A stretch of 64,000 nt of DNA from Dehalogenimonas etheniformans (lineage in GTDB: Bacteria > Chloroflexota > Dehalococcoidia > Dehalococcoidales > Dehalococcoidaceae). How positions within the stretch are numbered: the first letter of the stretch is position 1; each line of letters opens with the position of its first letter. The stretch spans positions 1,054,001 to 1,118,000 of the forward strand of contig NZ_CP058566.2 in the NCBI RefSeq assembly GCF_014672715.2. The letters run 5' to 3'. The position numbers were made by a program, and so were the translations under genes. Of the stretch, positions 34,668 to 44,037 are shown one piece after another. Below the pieces are notes generated by a model. It was not told the origin of the DNA and ran no database searches. It saw only the letters and a program-made list of their open reading frames with translations.

Positions 34668-35519
34668 TTAGGCCGCTTTAGGTTTGGATTTTAGAACCAG
34701 TCCAAGGATGACCAAAACGGCACCAAGGGCAATGGCTCCCCAGAAGCCGTAAACGCTAGCCCACATGATCTTGTTCATGTTTGCCTTGCCTTCGGTAACC
34801 ATTTCATCAATGGTAGCCTGGGTGAAATGGCTTTCGTTGATGAGAACAGCCATCGATGAGCCATTGGCTAACAGCTGATTTACAGTGGTAGTGAGTTTTG
34901 AATCAACGGGAGTACCGGACACGGGTTCAACCTTGATTGTAGCCGCGACATCGATTCTTTGGGTAGCACTAGTAGGACTAGTATTTCCTTTTGAATCAAT
35001 ATTGAACACGTAGACTTTAAGACCATCTACGGTTTCTTCGCCCACGAAAGTAGCCGGAAGGGTAGAGTTAGTTGTAGCTACCCAGTATTGGTATGTTTCT
35101 TTCTGAACATCTAAGGGGAAGGTGAATTGCCCGCTTCTAGTTTTATCGCCACCAGCCAGGTTTACTCGAGTCGTGCGATCGATCGCATATGTTTCGTGCG
35201 AGTCTAATGCGGCAAGCGTTGAAGCTCCGGGAGCTGAGGATAGCGGTGCACCGTTAGCTGCGAGAAAAAAAGTGATGTCTTGCTTAAGCACTAGGGCATC
35301 ATCAGCATTGATTTCGGTTCCTTTTAAGATACGATCCATTTTCGTGGCTATAGGAACCAAAGTTCCCGCAGTCTGATTGAAAACTTGGACTTGGCCTTCA
35401 AAATGATAGGTAACCGAATAATCTGCCGGGAGTTTTGCCATGCCTGGGAAAATGAGGTAGAGCCAGACCATCGCAAACGCGATAACCAAAACGCCAAGGG
35501 CAACCAGTGCTCGACGCAT
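34668..35519 (-). CDS. DUF3068-like membrane-anchored protein
   Basis: 283 residues with a hydrophobic helix at each end (about residues 5-25 and 253-275) and a long beta-rich external part between them. The layout and the segment DKTRSGQFTFPLDVQKETYQYW (about 125) recall the DUF3068 family of two-helix proteins, known mainly in actinobacteria and Chloroflexota. Function is unknown; homologues are described as porin-like (PorA family) by annotation only. GAGGAAAGGGG precedes the ATG. Two palindromes lie in its promoter region, indicating regulation. Confidence 0.65.
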   Translation of the reverse strand: MRRALVALGVLVIAFAMVWLYLIFPGMAKLPADYSVTYHFEGQVQVFNQTAGTLVPIATKMDRILKGTEINADDALVLKQDITFFLAANGAPLSSAPGASTLAALDSHETYAIDRTTRVNLAGGDKTRSGQFTFPLDVQKETYQYWVATTNSTLPATFVGEETVDGLKVYVFNIDSKGNTSPTSATQRIDVAATIKVEPVSGTPVDSKLTTTVNQLLANGSSMAVLINESHFTQATIDEMVTEGKANMNKIMWASVYGFWGAIALGAVLVILGLVLKSKPKAA

Positions 35520-35536
35520 CGACGACCCCTTTCCTC

Positions 35537-35571
35537 ATTGAACAGATTGAATACCTGTTCAATACAATATA
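35537..35571 (-). promoter_or_regulatory. Palindromic operator with -10 box upstream of DUF3068 gene
   Basis: ATTGAACAG (35537-35545), nine-base spacer, CTGTTCAAT (35555-35563): a perfect 9-bp inverted repeat, TetR-operator-like. On the minus strand a -10 box TATATT (35571-35566) precedes it, so the expected transcription start lies inside the palindrome. Confidence 0.6.
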
Positions 35572-35613
35572 ATGGCGACCATCATATGGCTAATATGTCC
35601 TAATGTCAATACT

Positions 35614-35633
35614 TTGAATGAACTATCATTCAA
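35614..35633 (-). promoter_or_regulatory. Second palindrome upstream of DUF3068 gene
   Basis: TTGAATGA (35614-35621), ACTA, TCATTCAA (35626-35633): perfect 8-bp inverted repeat. Resembles the fabF palindrome at 22130 (TTGAAT-N4-ATTCAA). Confidence 0.55.
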
Positions 35634-35665
35634 TATGAAAGGGATGGCTCAGTTCACTTGGATTG

Positions 35666-37225
35666 TCAGGAATGATTTACGACAGAATACCTTTTTGAAG
35701 GTTTGTAATTAATGAATAGCGCCACTGCCGCGCCCGCTGCCGCTACGAACATGGTAACGGTCATCGCGGTCGAAATGGCGCCGTTGAATTGTTCCCGCAT
35801 GATCTGTCCGATAAGTTCCTGTAGGAATGAAGGTGCATCGGAAAATGACGCGCCGGTCATCCCACCTTTACTGACCGCTTCCAGCATGGCGTCTTTAGCT
35901 GATTGCGGCATGAATGGGATATAGCCGAACAAGTAGGTTAAGTTAGCCACCAGTTGAAATTGTAGGACCGCCCCCAATGCCGAAATACCAAGTGTTGCCC
36001 CCACCTGGCGCATTGTCGTCAACACTCCAGATGCCGCTCCGGAATTAGCTACCGGCGCAGAACCCATAACTACCGTACCTAGCGGAGCCATCACCAATCC
36101 CAGTCCAATTCCGGCGCCTGCCATCGGCAGGGCGATCATTACCCATCCGGTGTTCATCCCGAATTGTTTCAGGAAGAAGAACGCACCTGCCACGATCAAC
36201 ATCCCGGCGGACATCGCCCACCGCATTGGTACGTGATCTGCCAGCCGGCCGGCAAGTGGCGAAATAATCATCAAGGCGAGGGGTAATGGTAATACTAACA
36301 ATCCGGCATGCATGGGCGTGAATTGCCTCACCATTTGCAAATACATTACCGAAAGGAAGATTCCCCCTACCAAGCAGAACATAAGCAGCAGGCCTAAAAT
36401 ATTGCCGGCGGAAAACGATAAATTGCGAAACAGCGAAAGTTCGATCAGAGGGGCGGCGCTTTTGGCTTCGGCGACGATGAACGCAACTCCGGCAAGCAGG
36501 CTGATGCCGAACAAGCCTAGGATAACGGGAGACGTCCAACCGAATGATTGGCCTTCCACGAGGGCGTAAGTCAGCGTTCCCAACGCCAATGATGCGGTGA
36601 CGATCCCGGCGAAATCGATCCGTTTACCAGCATCCGGATCACTCGACTCAGGTATTATCCTTCTTGCCGCAACAAGGGCTGCCAACCCTATCGGCAGGTT
36701 AACCAGGAATATCCACTGCCAGCCGAGGCTGCCGACAAGCAAGCCACCGATCAGCGGTCCGAGTGCGGCGGCCGCTCCCGCCGAAGCCCCCCAGATACCC
36801 ATCGCCAACCCGCGCTGACCGCGGTGGAAAGTGATGTTAAGGATTGAGAGAGTCGCCGGCATCATCGCCGCTCCGCCCGCAGCCTGTAGCACCCTGGCCG
36901 TAATCAGCCATTCGATGCCGGGCGCTAGTCCGCAAAGGAGCGATGCCCCGGTAAACAGGGCGAGGCCGCCGGTGAACAGTTTCTTCCTACCGAACATGTC
37001 GCCCAACCGCCCCATAGTAATAAGAAGGACGGCGAAAACCAGGACATAGGCATTCAGGATCCATTCACCGTCGGCAAGTGAAGCTGACAGTTTATCCATG
37101 ATGTCCGGCAGAGCGATATTGACTATCGTCACGTCGAGATTGATCATGAACAGCGCGGCTGACAATACAGCCAATATCAGCCATTTGCTGGAAACATTGC
37201 CGGGAATCTTGGCGTTTTGAGACAT
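35666..37225 (-). CDS. DHA2-family (14-TM) drug-efflux MFS transporter
   Basis: 519 residues, about 14 membrane segments, the size of EmrB/QacA-type exporters. Motif A GRLGDMFGRKK follows helix 2 (about residue 75), ARVLQAAGGAAMMPAT is motif B (about 115), and motif C-like GPLIGGLLVG follows helix 5 (about 155). Uses the proton gradient to expel drugs or related compounds. It is upstream of the DUF3068 gene on the same strand; the two palindromes lie between them. The yebC gene is divergent, 126 bases away. Confidence 0.9.
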   Translation of the reverse strand: MSQNAKIPGNVSSKWLILAVLSAALFMINLDVTIVNIALPDIMDKLSASLADGEWILNAYVLVFAVLLITMGRLGDMFGRKKLFTGGLALFTGASLLCGLAPGIEWLITARVLQAAGGAAMMPATLSILNITFHRGQRGLAMGIWGASAGAAAALGPLIGGLLVGSLGWQWIFLVNLPIGLAALVAARRIIPESSDPDAGKRIDFAGIVTASLALGTLTYALVEGQSFGWTSPVILGLFGISLLAGVAFIVAEAKSAAPLIELSLFRNLSFSAGNILGLLLMFCLVGGIFLSVMYLQMVRQFTPMHAGLLVLPLPLALMIISPLAGRLADHVPMRWAMSAGMLIVAGAFFFLKQFGMNTGWVMIALPMAGAGIGLGLVMAPLGTVVMGSAPVANSGAASGVLTTMRQVGATLGISALGAVLQFQLVANLTYLFGYIPFMPQSAKDAMLEAVSKGGMTGASFSDAPSFLQELIGQIMREQFNGAISTAMTVTMFVAAAGAAVALFINYKPSKRYSVVNHS

Positions 37226-37351
37226 AGGCGACCCATTCTATCGGCGGAATTGTTTTATGTCAAAGAGCCCAGGGTACCATTTCTTTCACTTGTCCGAAAT
37301 GCTAGAATATAAATTGACTTAAATTGTCTTTAGATCGGGAGTTTTGAAGGT

Positions 37352-38104
37352 ATGTCCGGACATTCCAAATGGGCTAACATCCAGCATGAAAAAGGCGCCG
37401 CCGACGCCAAACGAGGCCAGGCTTTCACCAAGCTATCCCGCGAAATTATCATGGCTTCCAAGGAAGGCGGCCCTGAACCCGACATGAATGCCCGACTGCG
37501 CCTGGCTATTCAGAAGGCTAAGGACGCCCGCATGCCCGCCGACAACATTGAGCGGGCGATTAAAAAAGGCTCTGGGCAACTGGAGGGCGAGGTCATGGTC
37601 GAATTGAACCTGGAAGGTTACGGCCCCGGAGGCGTCGCCGTGCTCGTCCAGGCTGTGTCGGATAACCGCAACCGCACGGTTTCCGACGTTCGGCACCAAT
37701 TTACCCGCAGCGGCGGAGCCATGGGCGAGGCCGGATGCGTCTCCTGGATATTCGAATCGAAGGGTTCGATTATTCTCAAAACCGGCGGAAAGGACCCCGA
37801 AGAATTAACCCTGGAAGCGATCGACGCTGGAGCCGATGACGTCAAACAGGAAGAAGATGTTTTAGAGGTCATCACCGCTCCTGACCAGTTGGAAAAGGTC
37901 CGCAAGGCACTGGAAGCCAAGAAGATAAACGTGGAATCGGCCAGCATTGAAAAACATCCCAAGACCCAGGTCGAACTCAACGAAGAAACTGCGATACAGG
38001 TGCTTAGGCTTCTCTCCAATCTTGAAGACATGGATGATGTCCAGAATGTCTACTCCAACGCCGATTTTGATCCGGCTGTTGTCGATAAATTTGCCGCAGG
38101 ATAG
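37352..38104 (+). CDS. yebC: YebC/PmpR-family protein
   Basis: 250 residues, full length. Starts with the invariant MSGHSKWANIQHEKGAAD and continues with AFTKLSREI and NMRLRLAIQKAK-like helices, the three-domain YebC fold. Family members were described as transcriptional regulators, and more recent work ties YebC/TACO1 proteins to relief of ribosome stalling on proline runs. Lies 25 bases before ruvC, the common bacterial arrangement yebC-ruvC(-ruvA-ruvB); ruvA is elsewhere in this window. GAAGGT precedes the ATG. Confidence 0.95.
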   Translation: MSGHSKWANIQHEKGAADAKRGQAFTKLSREIIMASKEGGPEPDMNARLRLAIQKAKDARMPADNIERAIKKGSGQLEGEVMVELNLEGYGPGGVAVLVQAVSDNRNRTVSDVRHQFTRSGGAMGEAGCVSWIFESKGSIILKTGGKDPEELTLEAIDAGADDVKQEEDVLEVITAPDQLEKVRKALEAKKINVESASIEKHPKTQVELNEETAIQVLRLLSNLEDMDDVQNVYSNADFDPAVVDKFAAG

Positions 38105-38129
38105 TTAAGCGGCTCGCGCAAGTCTGTTT

Positions 38130-38633
38130 ATGAGGATCATTGGTATCGACCCCGGCACCCGGTGCCTCGGATACGGCATCATTGATGCCGCCGGTTCCAA
38201 TGTCACCTATATCGGTTCCGGCGCCGTCACATGTTCTGATAAGCTCCCTATGACTGACCGGTTGGTCAGGCTCTACGCGGAACTTACCAGGATTATCTCA
38301 GAGCACCGTCCTGATTGTGCCGCCGTTGAAACGCCCTTCTTTTCCGAAAATGCCCGCTCAGCCCTGGCTGTCGGTAAAGCCCAGGCGGTCGCAATTTTAG
38401 CCGCGGCTAATGCCGGCCTACCTGTTTATGAGTATCCCCCGGCTAAAATCAAAGCCCACATCTCCGGCTTCGGCGCCTCTGACAAGGACCAGGTATCCCG
38501 GATGGTTGTCCTTCAACTGGGTCTGTCTCAGCCCCCCGCCCCTGCCGACGCCTCCGACGCACTGGCCTGTGCCCTGTGCCATCTCCAGGAGATGCAAACC
38601 TCAGCCATTATTAAACGAAGTGCCGGTACATAA
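38130..38633 (+). CDS. ruvC: Holliday junction resolvase RuvC
   Basis: 167 residues, normal length. Endonuclease that cuts four-way DNA junctions in homologous recombination. Catalytic acidic residues visible: D7 in IGIDPGTRCLGYG, the Glu in AVETPFF (about residue 68) and the late pair in ADASDALACAL (about 140). KSGLAVGKAQAV-type helix is also present (ALAVGKAQAVAIL). ATG at the start of the first strand; follows yebC closely. ruvA lies 20 kb away, so the ruv genes are split. Confidence 0.95.
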   Translation: MRIIGIDPGTRCLGYGIIDAAGSNVTYIGSGAVTCSDKLPMTDRLVRLYAELTRIISEHRPDCAAVETPFFSENARSALAVGKAQAVAILAAANAGLPVYEYPPAKIKAHISGFGASDKDQVSRMVVLQLGLSQPPAPADASDALACALCHLQEMQTSAIIKRSAGT

Positions 38634-38748
38634 ATCGGCTCCGATGATCGGGATCATCACATCGGCTGATTGATATTACTAATGTGTCCCTTAACAGGTA
38701 CTTTTATGGGATTGTCCTCTTCTTAAATAAAGTTCAATATCATACCGG

Positions 38749-38765
38749 GGATTGTGACACAATCC
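38749..38765 (+). promoter_or_regulatory. Palindrome upstream of the HD-GYP gene
   Basis: GGATTGT-GAC-ACAATCC, perfect 7-bp arms, 21 bases before the ATG at 38786. A third GGATTGT-like half site (GGGATTGTCC) lies at 38708-38717. Confidence 0.5.
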
Positions 38766-38785
38766 GCTATGCGGTGTGAGGTTCT

Positions 38786-39901
38786 ATGGCTACGGCTGGC
38801 AAGGGTGAAATTCTGCTTGTGGTTGACGGCGATGATGGGCAGCGCAAGATTCTTTCCTCGATGCTGCTTTCAGAGGGGTACCATTGTCTGGTCAGCTCCA
38901 ATGCCGCTCAAGCGATGGAACTGGTTGAAAACCACGAGGTTGCGCTCGCATTTTTAGCAACGAATCTTTGCGGGAAATCAGGCTTTCAGCTTCTTCGTGA
39001 GATAAAAGCCAAGGGCACCGATACCTCGGTCATTATAGTTGCGGACGCGAAGGACGTCGATTTTGCGATCCAGAGCGTCAAATCGGGCGCCTACGATTTC
39101 GTGACCCGGCCGGTTAATCCGGTCCTCCTCGGTTTGAGCATTCGTCGAGCGCTTGAAACCAGGCGACTTGAATCCCTTGCGTTTGATAATAAACGTTCGC
39201 TTGAATCCAAAGTTGCTGAACGGACTCGCGATCTGTCCCAGAACCTGGCAAAGATCAAGTCAGCCTCAATCGACACCATCATGCGGCTTTCCCGCGCCGC
39301 CGAATTCAAGGATGAAGATACCGGCAGCCATATTGAACGCATGAGCCGCTACACAGCCATCGTCGCCGATCGTATGGGCTTGCCGGATGCTTACGTTGAG
39401 TCCATGTTGTACGCCTCTTCGATGCACGACATCGGGAAAATAGGCATTCCGGACAGCATTCTGCTCAAATCCGGAAAGTTATCCTCCGAAGAATGGGAAG
39501 TGATGAAGCGTCATACCATAATCGGAGCCAAGATCCTTGACGGTGCCGAGGCTGAGGTGGTCAGATTGGGCGGGATCATCGCCCTCAGCCATCATGAAAA
39601 ATGGAACGGTACGGGTTACCCCTTTGGCTTCAAAGGGGAAGACATCCCGCTGTCAGGGCGTATTGCCGCCATTGCCGATGTCTTTGATTCTCTTACTTCC
39701 AAAAGAGTGTATCGCGCCGATGACTTTACGGCGGATGAGACATTTCGAATCATCGAACAAAGCGTCGGCGTGCAGTTTGATCCGGCTGTTTTCACTGCCT
39801 TCAAAGCTGCCTGGCCGGATATTGTCTCCGAACAAGAGCGTTTCCGCCGCCTGGATTCCAGCCGCCGGGAGACCGTGGAAAGTCTTCCGTTGATATCGTA
39901 G
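38786..39901 (+). CDS. HD-GYP phosphodiesterase with degenerate receiver domain
   Basis: 371 residues. N-terminal receiver-like domain (about residues 8-125), coiled linker, then an HD-GYP domain (about 165-350) with HDIGKIGIPD, a MKRHTIIG segment, HHEKWNGTGYP and DVFDSLTSKRVYR, all expected of active c-di-GMP phosphodiesterases. The receiver has lost the phosphoacceptor: alignment puts A58 (FLATNL) where Asp is needed, and R108 replaces the conserved Lys (TRP instead of TKP). It should therefore act without classical phosphorylation. Stands alone, with a palindrome upstream. Confidence 0.88.
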   Translation: MATAGKGEILLVVDGDDGQRKILSSMLLSEGYHCLVSSNAAQAMELVENHEVALAFLATNLCGKSGFQLLREIKAKGTDTSVIIVADAKDVDFAIQSVKSGAYDFVTRPVNPVLLGLSIRRALETRRLESLAFDNKRSLESKVAERTRDLSQNLAKIKSASIDTIMRLSRAAEFKDEDTGSHIERMSRYTAIVADRMGLPDAYVESMLYASSMHDIGKIGIPDSILLKSGKLSSEEWEVMKRHTIIGAKILDGAEAEVVRLGGIIALSHHEKWNGTGYPFGFKGEDIPLSGRIAAIADVFDSLTSKRVYRADDFTADETFRIIEQSVGVQFDPAVFTAFKAAWPDIVSEQERFRRLDSSRRETVESLPLIS

Positions 39902-40005
39902 GTCTATCCGACTATCTTCACTTCTCTTGCCTTCGCCCTTCCAAAGTCATACACTTCTGTTGGCGATGTTTTCGTCACCAATAAATCCTCCGACAGTAGC
40001 TTTGA

Positions 40006-40974
40006 ATGAAAGCCCCAATCGATTGGTTGCTCGAAGGAGAACCCTGGGTAGAGTACGTTGCCAGGAGGGACCTGCTCGGGCAAGATGAAAACTCTCCCAG
40101 GGTCGGGGCAGCACGGAGAGCGATGCTTGCGGACCCGATGGTGAAAGGTCTCATCGCTGAATTGTCAGGGTGGCCTGGAACGGTCATCTCCAGCCACAAA
40201 AGTCCCGGCCAGCCGTTTCACAAGCTAACATTTATTGCGGATCTGGGATTAGTTTCCGGAGATCCCAGGATGACCGAGGTAGTTTCCAGGATTCTGGCAA
40301 ACCGTTCTCCCGAAGGTCCCTTCCTTCTTCCTGTGCCGGCTTCCACTAGCGGCAAGGAATCCGGTCAGGGCAAATGGGCATGGGCATTATGCGACGCCCC
40401 GCTTATCGTGTACGCCCTGGTGAGATTTGGTCTTGCCCACGATCCGGCGGTTGAACAAGCTGTTAATTATCTCGCTGGATTGTCGTTTGACGCCGGGTGG
40501 CCTTGCGCAGTCTCAAAGGAACTCGGAAACTTCCGTGGGCCCGGTCGCAAGGGAGAGCCCTGCCCCTACGCCACCCTCGTGATGCTCAAGCTTCTTTCAC
40601 AACTAGATAGATTTCGGGACAGTTCCGGTTGTCATCGGGGCGCCGAGTCGCTATTGTCACTATGGGCTCACAGCCGGAACAGGCACCCGTTTATGTTCTA
40701 TATGGGGACTGATTTTCGCAAACTCAAAGCGCCCTTTATCTGGTACGATTTGCTTCATGTGCTCGATGTGCTGTCACGGTTTCCGTGGCTCGGGGATGAT
40801 CCCCGTCTGGAAGATGCGATATCGGTATTGGAAAGCAAAGCCGACCCGGAAGGTCGATTCACCATCGAGTCCGTTGGGACTGCCTGGAACAATTGGGAAT
40901 TCGGGCAGAAAAGAGTGCCGTCCAGGTGGCTGACATTGTTAGCCTGGCGGGTTCTCAACAGGTTTCGGGAATAG
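40006..40974 (+). CDS. Squalene-cyclase/prenyltransferase-like alpha-toroid protein of unknown function
   Basis: 322 residues, no signal peptide or membrane segment. Repeated helical units with Asp-Gly-Trp-type turns (SGWPGT, FDAGWPCAV, SPEGPF, DPEGRFTIESV) recall the alpha/alpha-toroid fold of terpenoid cyclases and prenyltransferases. It lacks an obvious DXDD cyclase motif, so an enzymatic terpene role is not supported. Homologues in Dehalococcoidia and clostridia are annotated as hypothetical. Stands alone, followed by a strong terminator. No good Shine-Dalgarno precedes the ATG. Confidence 0.65.
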   Translation: MKAPIDWLLEGEPWVEYVARRDLLGQDENSPRVGAARRAMLADPMVKGLIAELSGWPGTVISSHKSPGQPFHKLTFIADLGLVSGDPRMTEVVSRILANRSPEGPFLLPVPASTSGKESGQGKWAWALCDAPLIVYALVRFGLAHDPAVEQAVNYLAGLSFDAGWPCAVSKELGNFRGPGRKGEPCPYATLVMLKLLSQLDRFRDSSGCHRGAESLLSLWAHSRNRHPFMFYMGTDFRKLKAPFIWYDLLHVLDVLSRFPWLGDDPRLEDAISVLESKADPEGRFTIESVGTAWNNWEFGQKRVPSRWLTLLAWRVLNRFRE

Positions 40975-41017
40975 TGCGCCGCTTTCAACCCTGAGCAGAA
41001 GAGCACCTAAAATAAAA

Positions 41018-41053
41018 AAGCCGGTGGGAGCTTTAGGGCTCCCTCCCCGGCTT
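41018..41053. terminator. Bidirectional intrinsic terminator
   Basis: Outer stem AAGCCGG/CCGGCTT and inner stem GGGAGC/GCTCCC around a short loop, preceded by an A tract. Serves the toroid gene and the convergent glnN gene. Confidence 0.8.
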
Positions 41054-41061
41054 AAGCTGAA

Positions 41062-43176
41062 CTAGAGGTTGAACAGGAGTTTTGCATAGGTCGGCATCGG
41101 CCAGTATTCGGCATCGACCATCGTCTCCAGGGCATCGGCATCCTTGCGGAGATCGCCCATGGCTTTGAAAACCAGGTCCCTGTAAGCCACGGCCTGCGCC
41201 TTGGTGTCGCCGTGCATGGGCGAGGCGGTCTGGATGGCTTCTTCCAGTTTGGTCAGGTTGGTGCTGAAAGATCTCACCAGTTGGCTGACCTGGGCGAACA
41301 GGGTGGTCTCCACCTCAGTGTTCCCTTCCACCGCCGTGATTGCCGCGATCGAGTTGGCGAGTTCCGCCTTGTAGCTCAGAACCGCCGGCAGGATCTGCCG
41401 TTTGGCCATCTCAACCATGGTTTGCGCTTCAATGTTGATCGTCTTGATGTAGATTTCGTACTGGATCTCGGCCCGGGACTCCATCTCAACAGGTGACAAC
41501 ACGCCGTGCTTTCCCATCACCGCAATGTTCTTTTCCGCTGTTATCGCCGCGATGGCATCTACCATATTGCCGATGTTCGGCAAACCCCTCTTCTTGGCTT
41601 CCGCCACCCATTCTCCGGAGTAATTGTTGCCATTGAAAATGACCCGCTTGTGCTTCTTGACAACCTCGAAAATGATGGCATTGATCTCTTTTTGTACGTC
41701 AGCGGCTTTTTCAAGCCTATCGGCGAACTTGCACAGACTTTCAGCGACGATGGTGTTCAGAGTAAAGTTCGCCTGGGCGATAGGCTGCATCGATCCAACC
41801 ATCCGGAATTCGAATTTGTTGCCGGTGAAAGCAAAAGGTGAAGTCCGGTTTCGATCGTTCGTGTCTTTAGCCCACGATGGCAGAGCGGTAGCGCCGAGGT
41901 TCATGGTGCCACCCGCTTTACTCTTGGTGGCTCCCCCGGCTTCGATCTGGGCCAGGATATCGGTGAGTTGTTCCCCGAGGAAAATGGAGATGATAGCGGG
42001 CGGAGCCTCATTGGCGCCCAGCCTATGATCGTTGCCTGGACTGGCGGCTGACATACGGAGGATTTCGGCGTAATCATCTACAGCCTGAATGACGGCGGAG
42101 AGGAACAGCAGAAACTGGCTATTCTGATGGGGATCTTTGCCGGGATCAAGCAGGTTCTGCCCCTCGTTAGTCCCCATCGACCAGTTGTTGTGCTTGCCGC
42201 TTCCGTTGATGCCGGCGAACGGTTTCTCATGCAGCAGGCACACCAGACCATGTCGCAGGGCGACCTTTCTCATTGTCTCCATGGTAAGCTGGTTGTGATC
42301 GGTGGCGATATTGGTCGTAGAGAATATGGGGGCTAGTTCATGTTGGCCGGGGGCAACTTCATTGTGTTCGGTCTTGGCAGCCACGCCCAGCTTCCATAAC
42401 TCGGTATCGACATCGGCCATAAAAGACGCCACACGATCATTTATCTGGCCGAAGTAATGATCTTCCAGTTCTTGCCCCTTGGGCGACTTGGCGCCGAAAA
42501 GGGTGCGGCCGGTCAGGATCAGGTCCTGGCGTTCGTCGAATAGTTTTTTATCGATAAGGAAATATTCCTGCTCCGGCCCCACCGTCGTGGTAACCCTCTT
42601 GACGGTCTTATTGCCGAGAGCCCGCAGCACCCGGAGCGCCTGGCGGTTGATGGCGTCCATTGAACGCAGCAGGGGTGTCTTCTTGTCGAGCGCCTCGCCG
42701 GTATAGGCGGCAAAGGCCGTTGGAATATATAGGGTGCCGTCCTTGACGAAAGCCGGTGAGGTGTAGTCCCAGGCGGTGTAGCCTCTGGCCTCGAAGGTGG
42801 CGCGAAGGCCGCCGGAAGGGAAGGAAGAAGCGTCGGGTTCGCCCTTGATAAGTTCCTTGCCCGAGAATTCCAGGATGACGCGGCCGTCAGGTGTGGGAGA
42901 AATGAAGGAGTCGTGCTTCTCTGCGGTGACGCCGGTCAAAGGCTGGAACCAGTGAGTGAAATGGGTGGCGCCCTTAGCGATAGCCCAGTCTTTCATCACC
43001 GAGGCCACTACCTCAGCTACCTGGGGATCAAGTGGCAAGCCTTCTTCGATTGTTTGCCTCAAGGACTTGTAGATCTCTTTCGGCAGGGTCTGGCGCATCA
43101 CCTGGTCGTTAAACACGTTGCTACCGTAGATCTCGGTCAGGTTGATGTTTTCTCTTCTTGCTGAACGCTGCGTCAT
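41062..43176 (-). CDS. glnN: Type III glutamine synthetase
   Basis: 704 residues, the size of GSIII (about 700-730) and much longer than GSI. Makes glutamine from glutamate, ammonia and ATP. Motifs: [12 protein letters not shown] (about residue 215), [13 protein letters not shown] (about 325) and a long C-terminal helical region special to GSIII, ending [16 protein letters not shown] lies five bases before the ATG. A TGTTA-N8-TTACA element stands 87 bases upstream. No glnB or amt is adjacent. Confidence 0.95.
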   Translation of the reverse strand: MTQRSARRENINLTEIYGSNVFNDQVMRQTLPKEIYKSLRQTIEEGLPLDPQVAEVVASVMKDWAIAKGATHFTHWFQPLTGVTAEKHDSFISPTPDGRVILEFSGKELIKGEPDASSFPSGGLRATFEARGYTAWDYTSPAFVKDGTLYIPTAFAAYTGEALDKKTPLLRSMDAINRQALRVLRALGNKTVKRVTTTVGPEQEYFLIDKKLFDERQDLILTGRTLFGAKSPKGQELEDHYFGQINDRVASFMADVDTELWKLGVAAKTEHNEVAPGQHELAPIFSTTNIATDHNQLTMETMRKVALRHGLVCLLHEKPFAGINGSGKHNNWSMGTNEGQNLLDPGKDPHQNSQFLLFLSAVIQAVDDYAEILRMSAASPGNDHRLGANEAPPAIISIFLGEQLTDILAQIEAGGATKSKAGGTMNLGATALPSWAKDTNDRNRTSPFAFTGNKFEFRMVGSMQPIAQANFTLNTIVAESLCKFADRLEKAADVQKEINAIIFEVVKKHKRVIFNGNNYSGEWVAEAKKRGLPNIGNMVDAIAAITAEKNIAVMGKHGVLSPVEMESRAEIQYEIYIKTINIEAQTMVEMAKRQILPAVLSYKAELANSIAAITAVEGNTEVETTLFAQVSQLVRSFSTNLTKLEEAIQTASPMHGDTKAQAVAYRDLVFKAMGDLRKDADALETMVDAEYWPMPTYAKLLFNL

Positions 43177-43262
43177 CGTCGCTCCTTATTCATCGACATT
43201 CTTCAATTACGCAAATAAGCTGGCCTTTTCGCCGATTACTATTCGAGATTGTACAAGAAAAT

Positions 43263-43280
43263 TGTTACGATCATATTACA
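43263..43280 (-). promoter_or_regulatory. Possible nitrogen-regulator site upstream of glnN
   Basis: TGTTA-N8-TTACA. It resembles the TnrA/GlnR box of Bacillus (TGTNA-N7-TNACA) but has one extra base between the arms. Position is plausible for control of glnN; the regulator is not in the window. Confidence 0.3.
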
Positions 43281-43323
43281 ACGCGCGGCTTAGCCCCGGC
43301 GAGACGCTCGATTGAAAACAATC

Positions 43324-43968
43324 TCAATACCTGAGGCTCACTATGAACCTGAATTCGCGTTGAGATTCCGTATCTTTCTTCTCTTTGAACGGAAAACCAG
43401 CGTCGTACTGTGCCAGTTGTTCTTCGTCGATGGAGTACGCGGCGCTTTCAACGAAATTTCCCGGCATATTCGCTAAGGCTCCCGGCTTTAGTTCCAGCGC
43501 CAGCAGCGCGGCGGCGAATTTTCCGTCGAAAGTTCTGATATCGTACTTCTCGGCGCACCTGAAACCGAAGCGGCTGTAATACCTCGGATCCCCATAGATG
43601 ACGATGGCCGGAAAGCCCATCCCCCGCGCCAGCGCGATGGTATGTGTGATAAGCAAACTGCCGATACCCTGATTTTGAAGTTCGGGTATCACGCTTACAG
43701 GACCGAAGGTAATGACTTCGTGAGTTTGCCCATTTTCGCCTCTGATAGCGCTCCTTGCGTAAGCGATCTGACCCACGATCCGTCTGTCCTTTTCAGCGAT
43801 GAAATCCAGTTCCGGGATGAAATCTTGGCTTTTCCGAAGGTTATGTATCACCAGGTGTTCGCAGCAACCGGGGACATGGACATCCCAAAATGCGTCCCGG
43901 ACCAGTTGCTCGACAAGAGGATAATCTTCTTCCTGCTCTCGTCTGATGATAAGGTCGGGCGTATGCAT
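43324..43968 (-). CDS. GNAT-family N-acetyltransferase (YhbS-like)
   Basis: 214 residues. Core GNAT domain in the first 150 residues: DLIIRREQEEDYPLVEQLVRDAF start, central strand ITFGPVSVIPELQNQGIGSLLI containing the acetyl-CoA loop QNQGIGS, and GFPAIVIYGDPRYYSRFGF. The GDPRYY-RFGF segment is characteristic of YhbS-type predicted acetyltransferases. Substrate unknown. Starts 69 bases downstream of the sensor kinase gene on the same strand; relation to it is not clear. Confidence 0.85.
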   Translation of the reverse strand: MHTPDLIIRREQEEDYPLVEQLVRDAFWDVHVPGCCEHLVIHNLRKSQDFIPELDFIAEKDRRIVGQIAYARSAIRGENGQTHEVITFGPVSVIPELQNQGIGSLLITHTIALARGMGFPAIVIYGDPRYYSRFGFRCAEKYDIRTFDGKFAAALLALELKPGALANMPGNFVESAAYSIDEEQLAQYDAGFPFKEKKDTESQREFRFIVSLRY

Positions 43969-44037
43969 GGCGTGATTATAGCTTTTTGCAGGCGTTTGTG
44001 CAGGTAATCCGATATCGTACAGTCAGTATCGCTCTAA

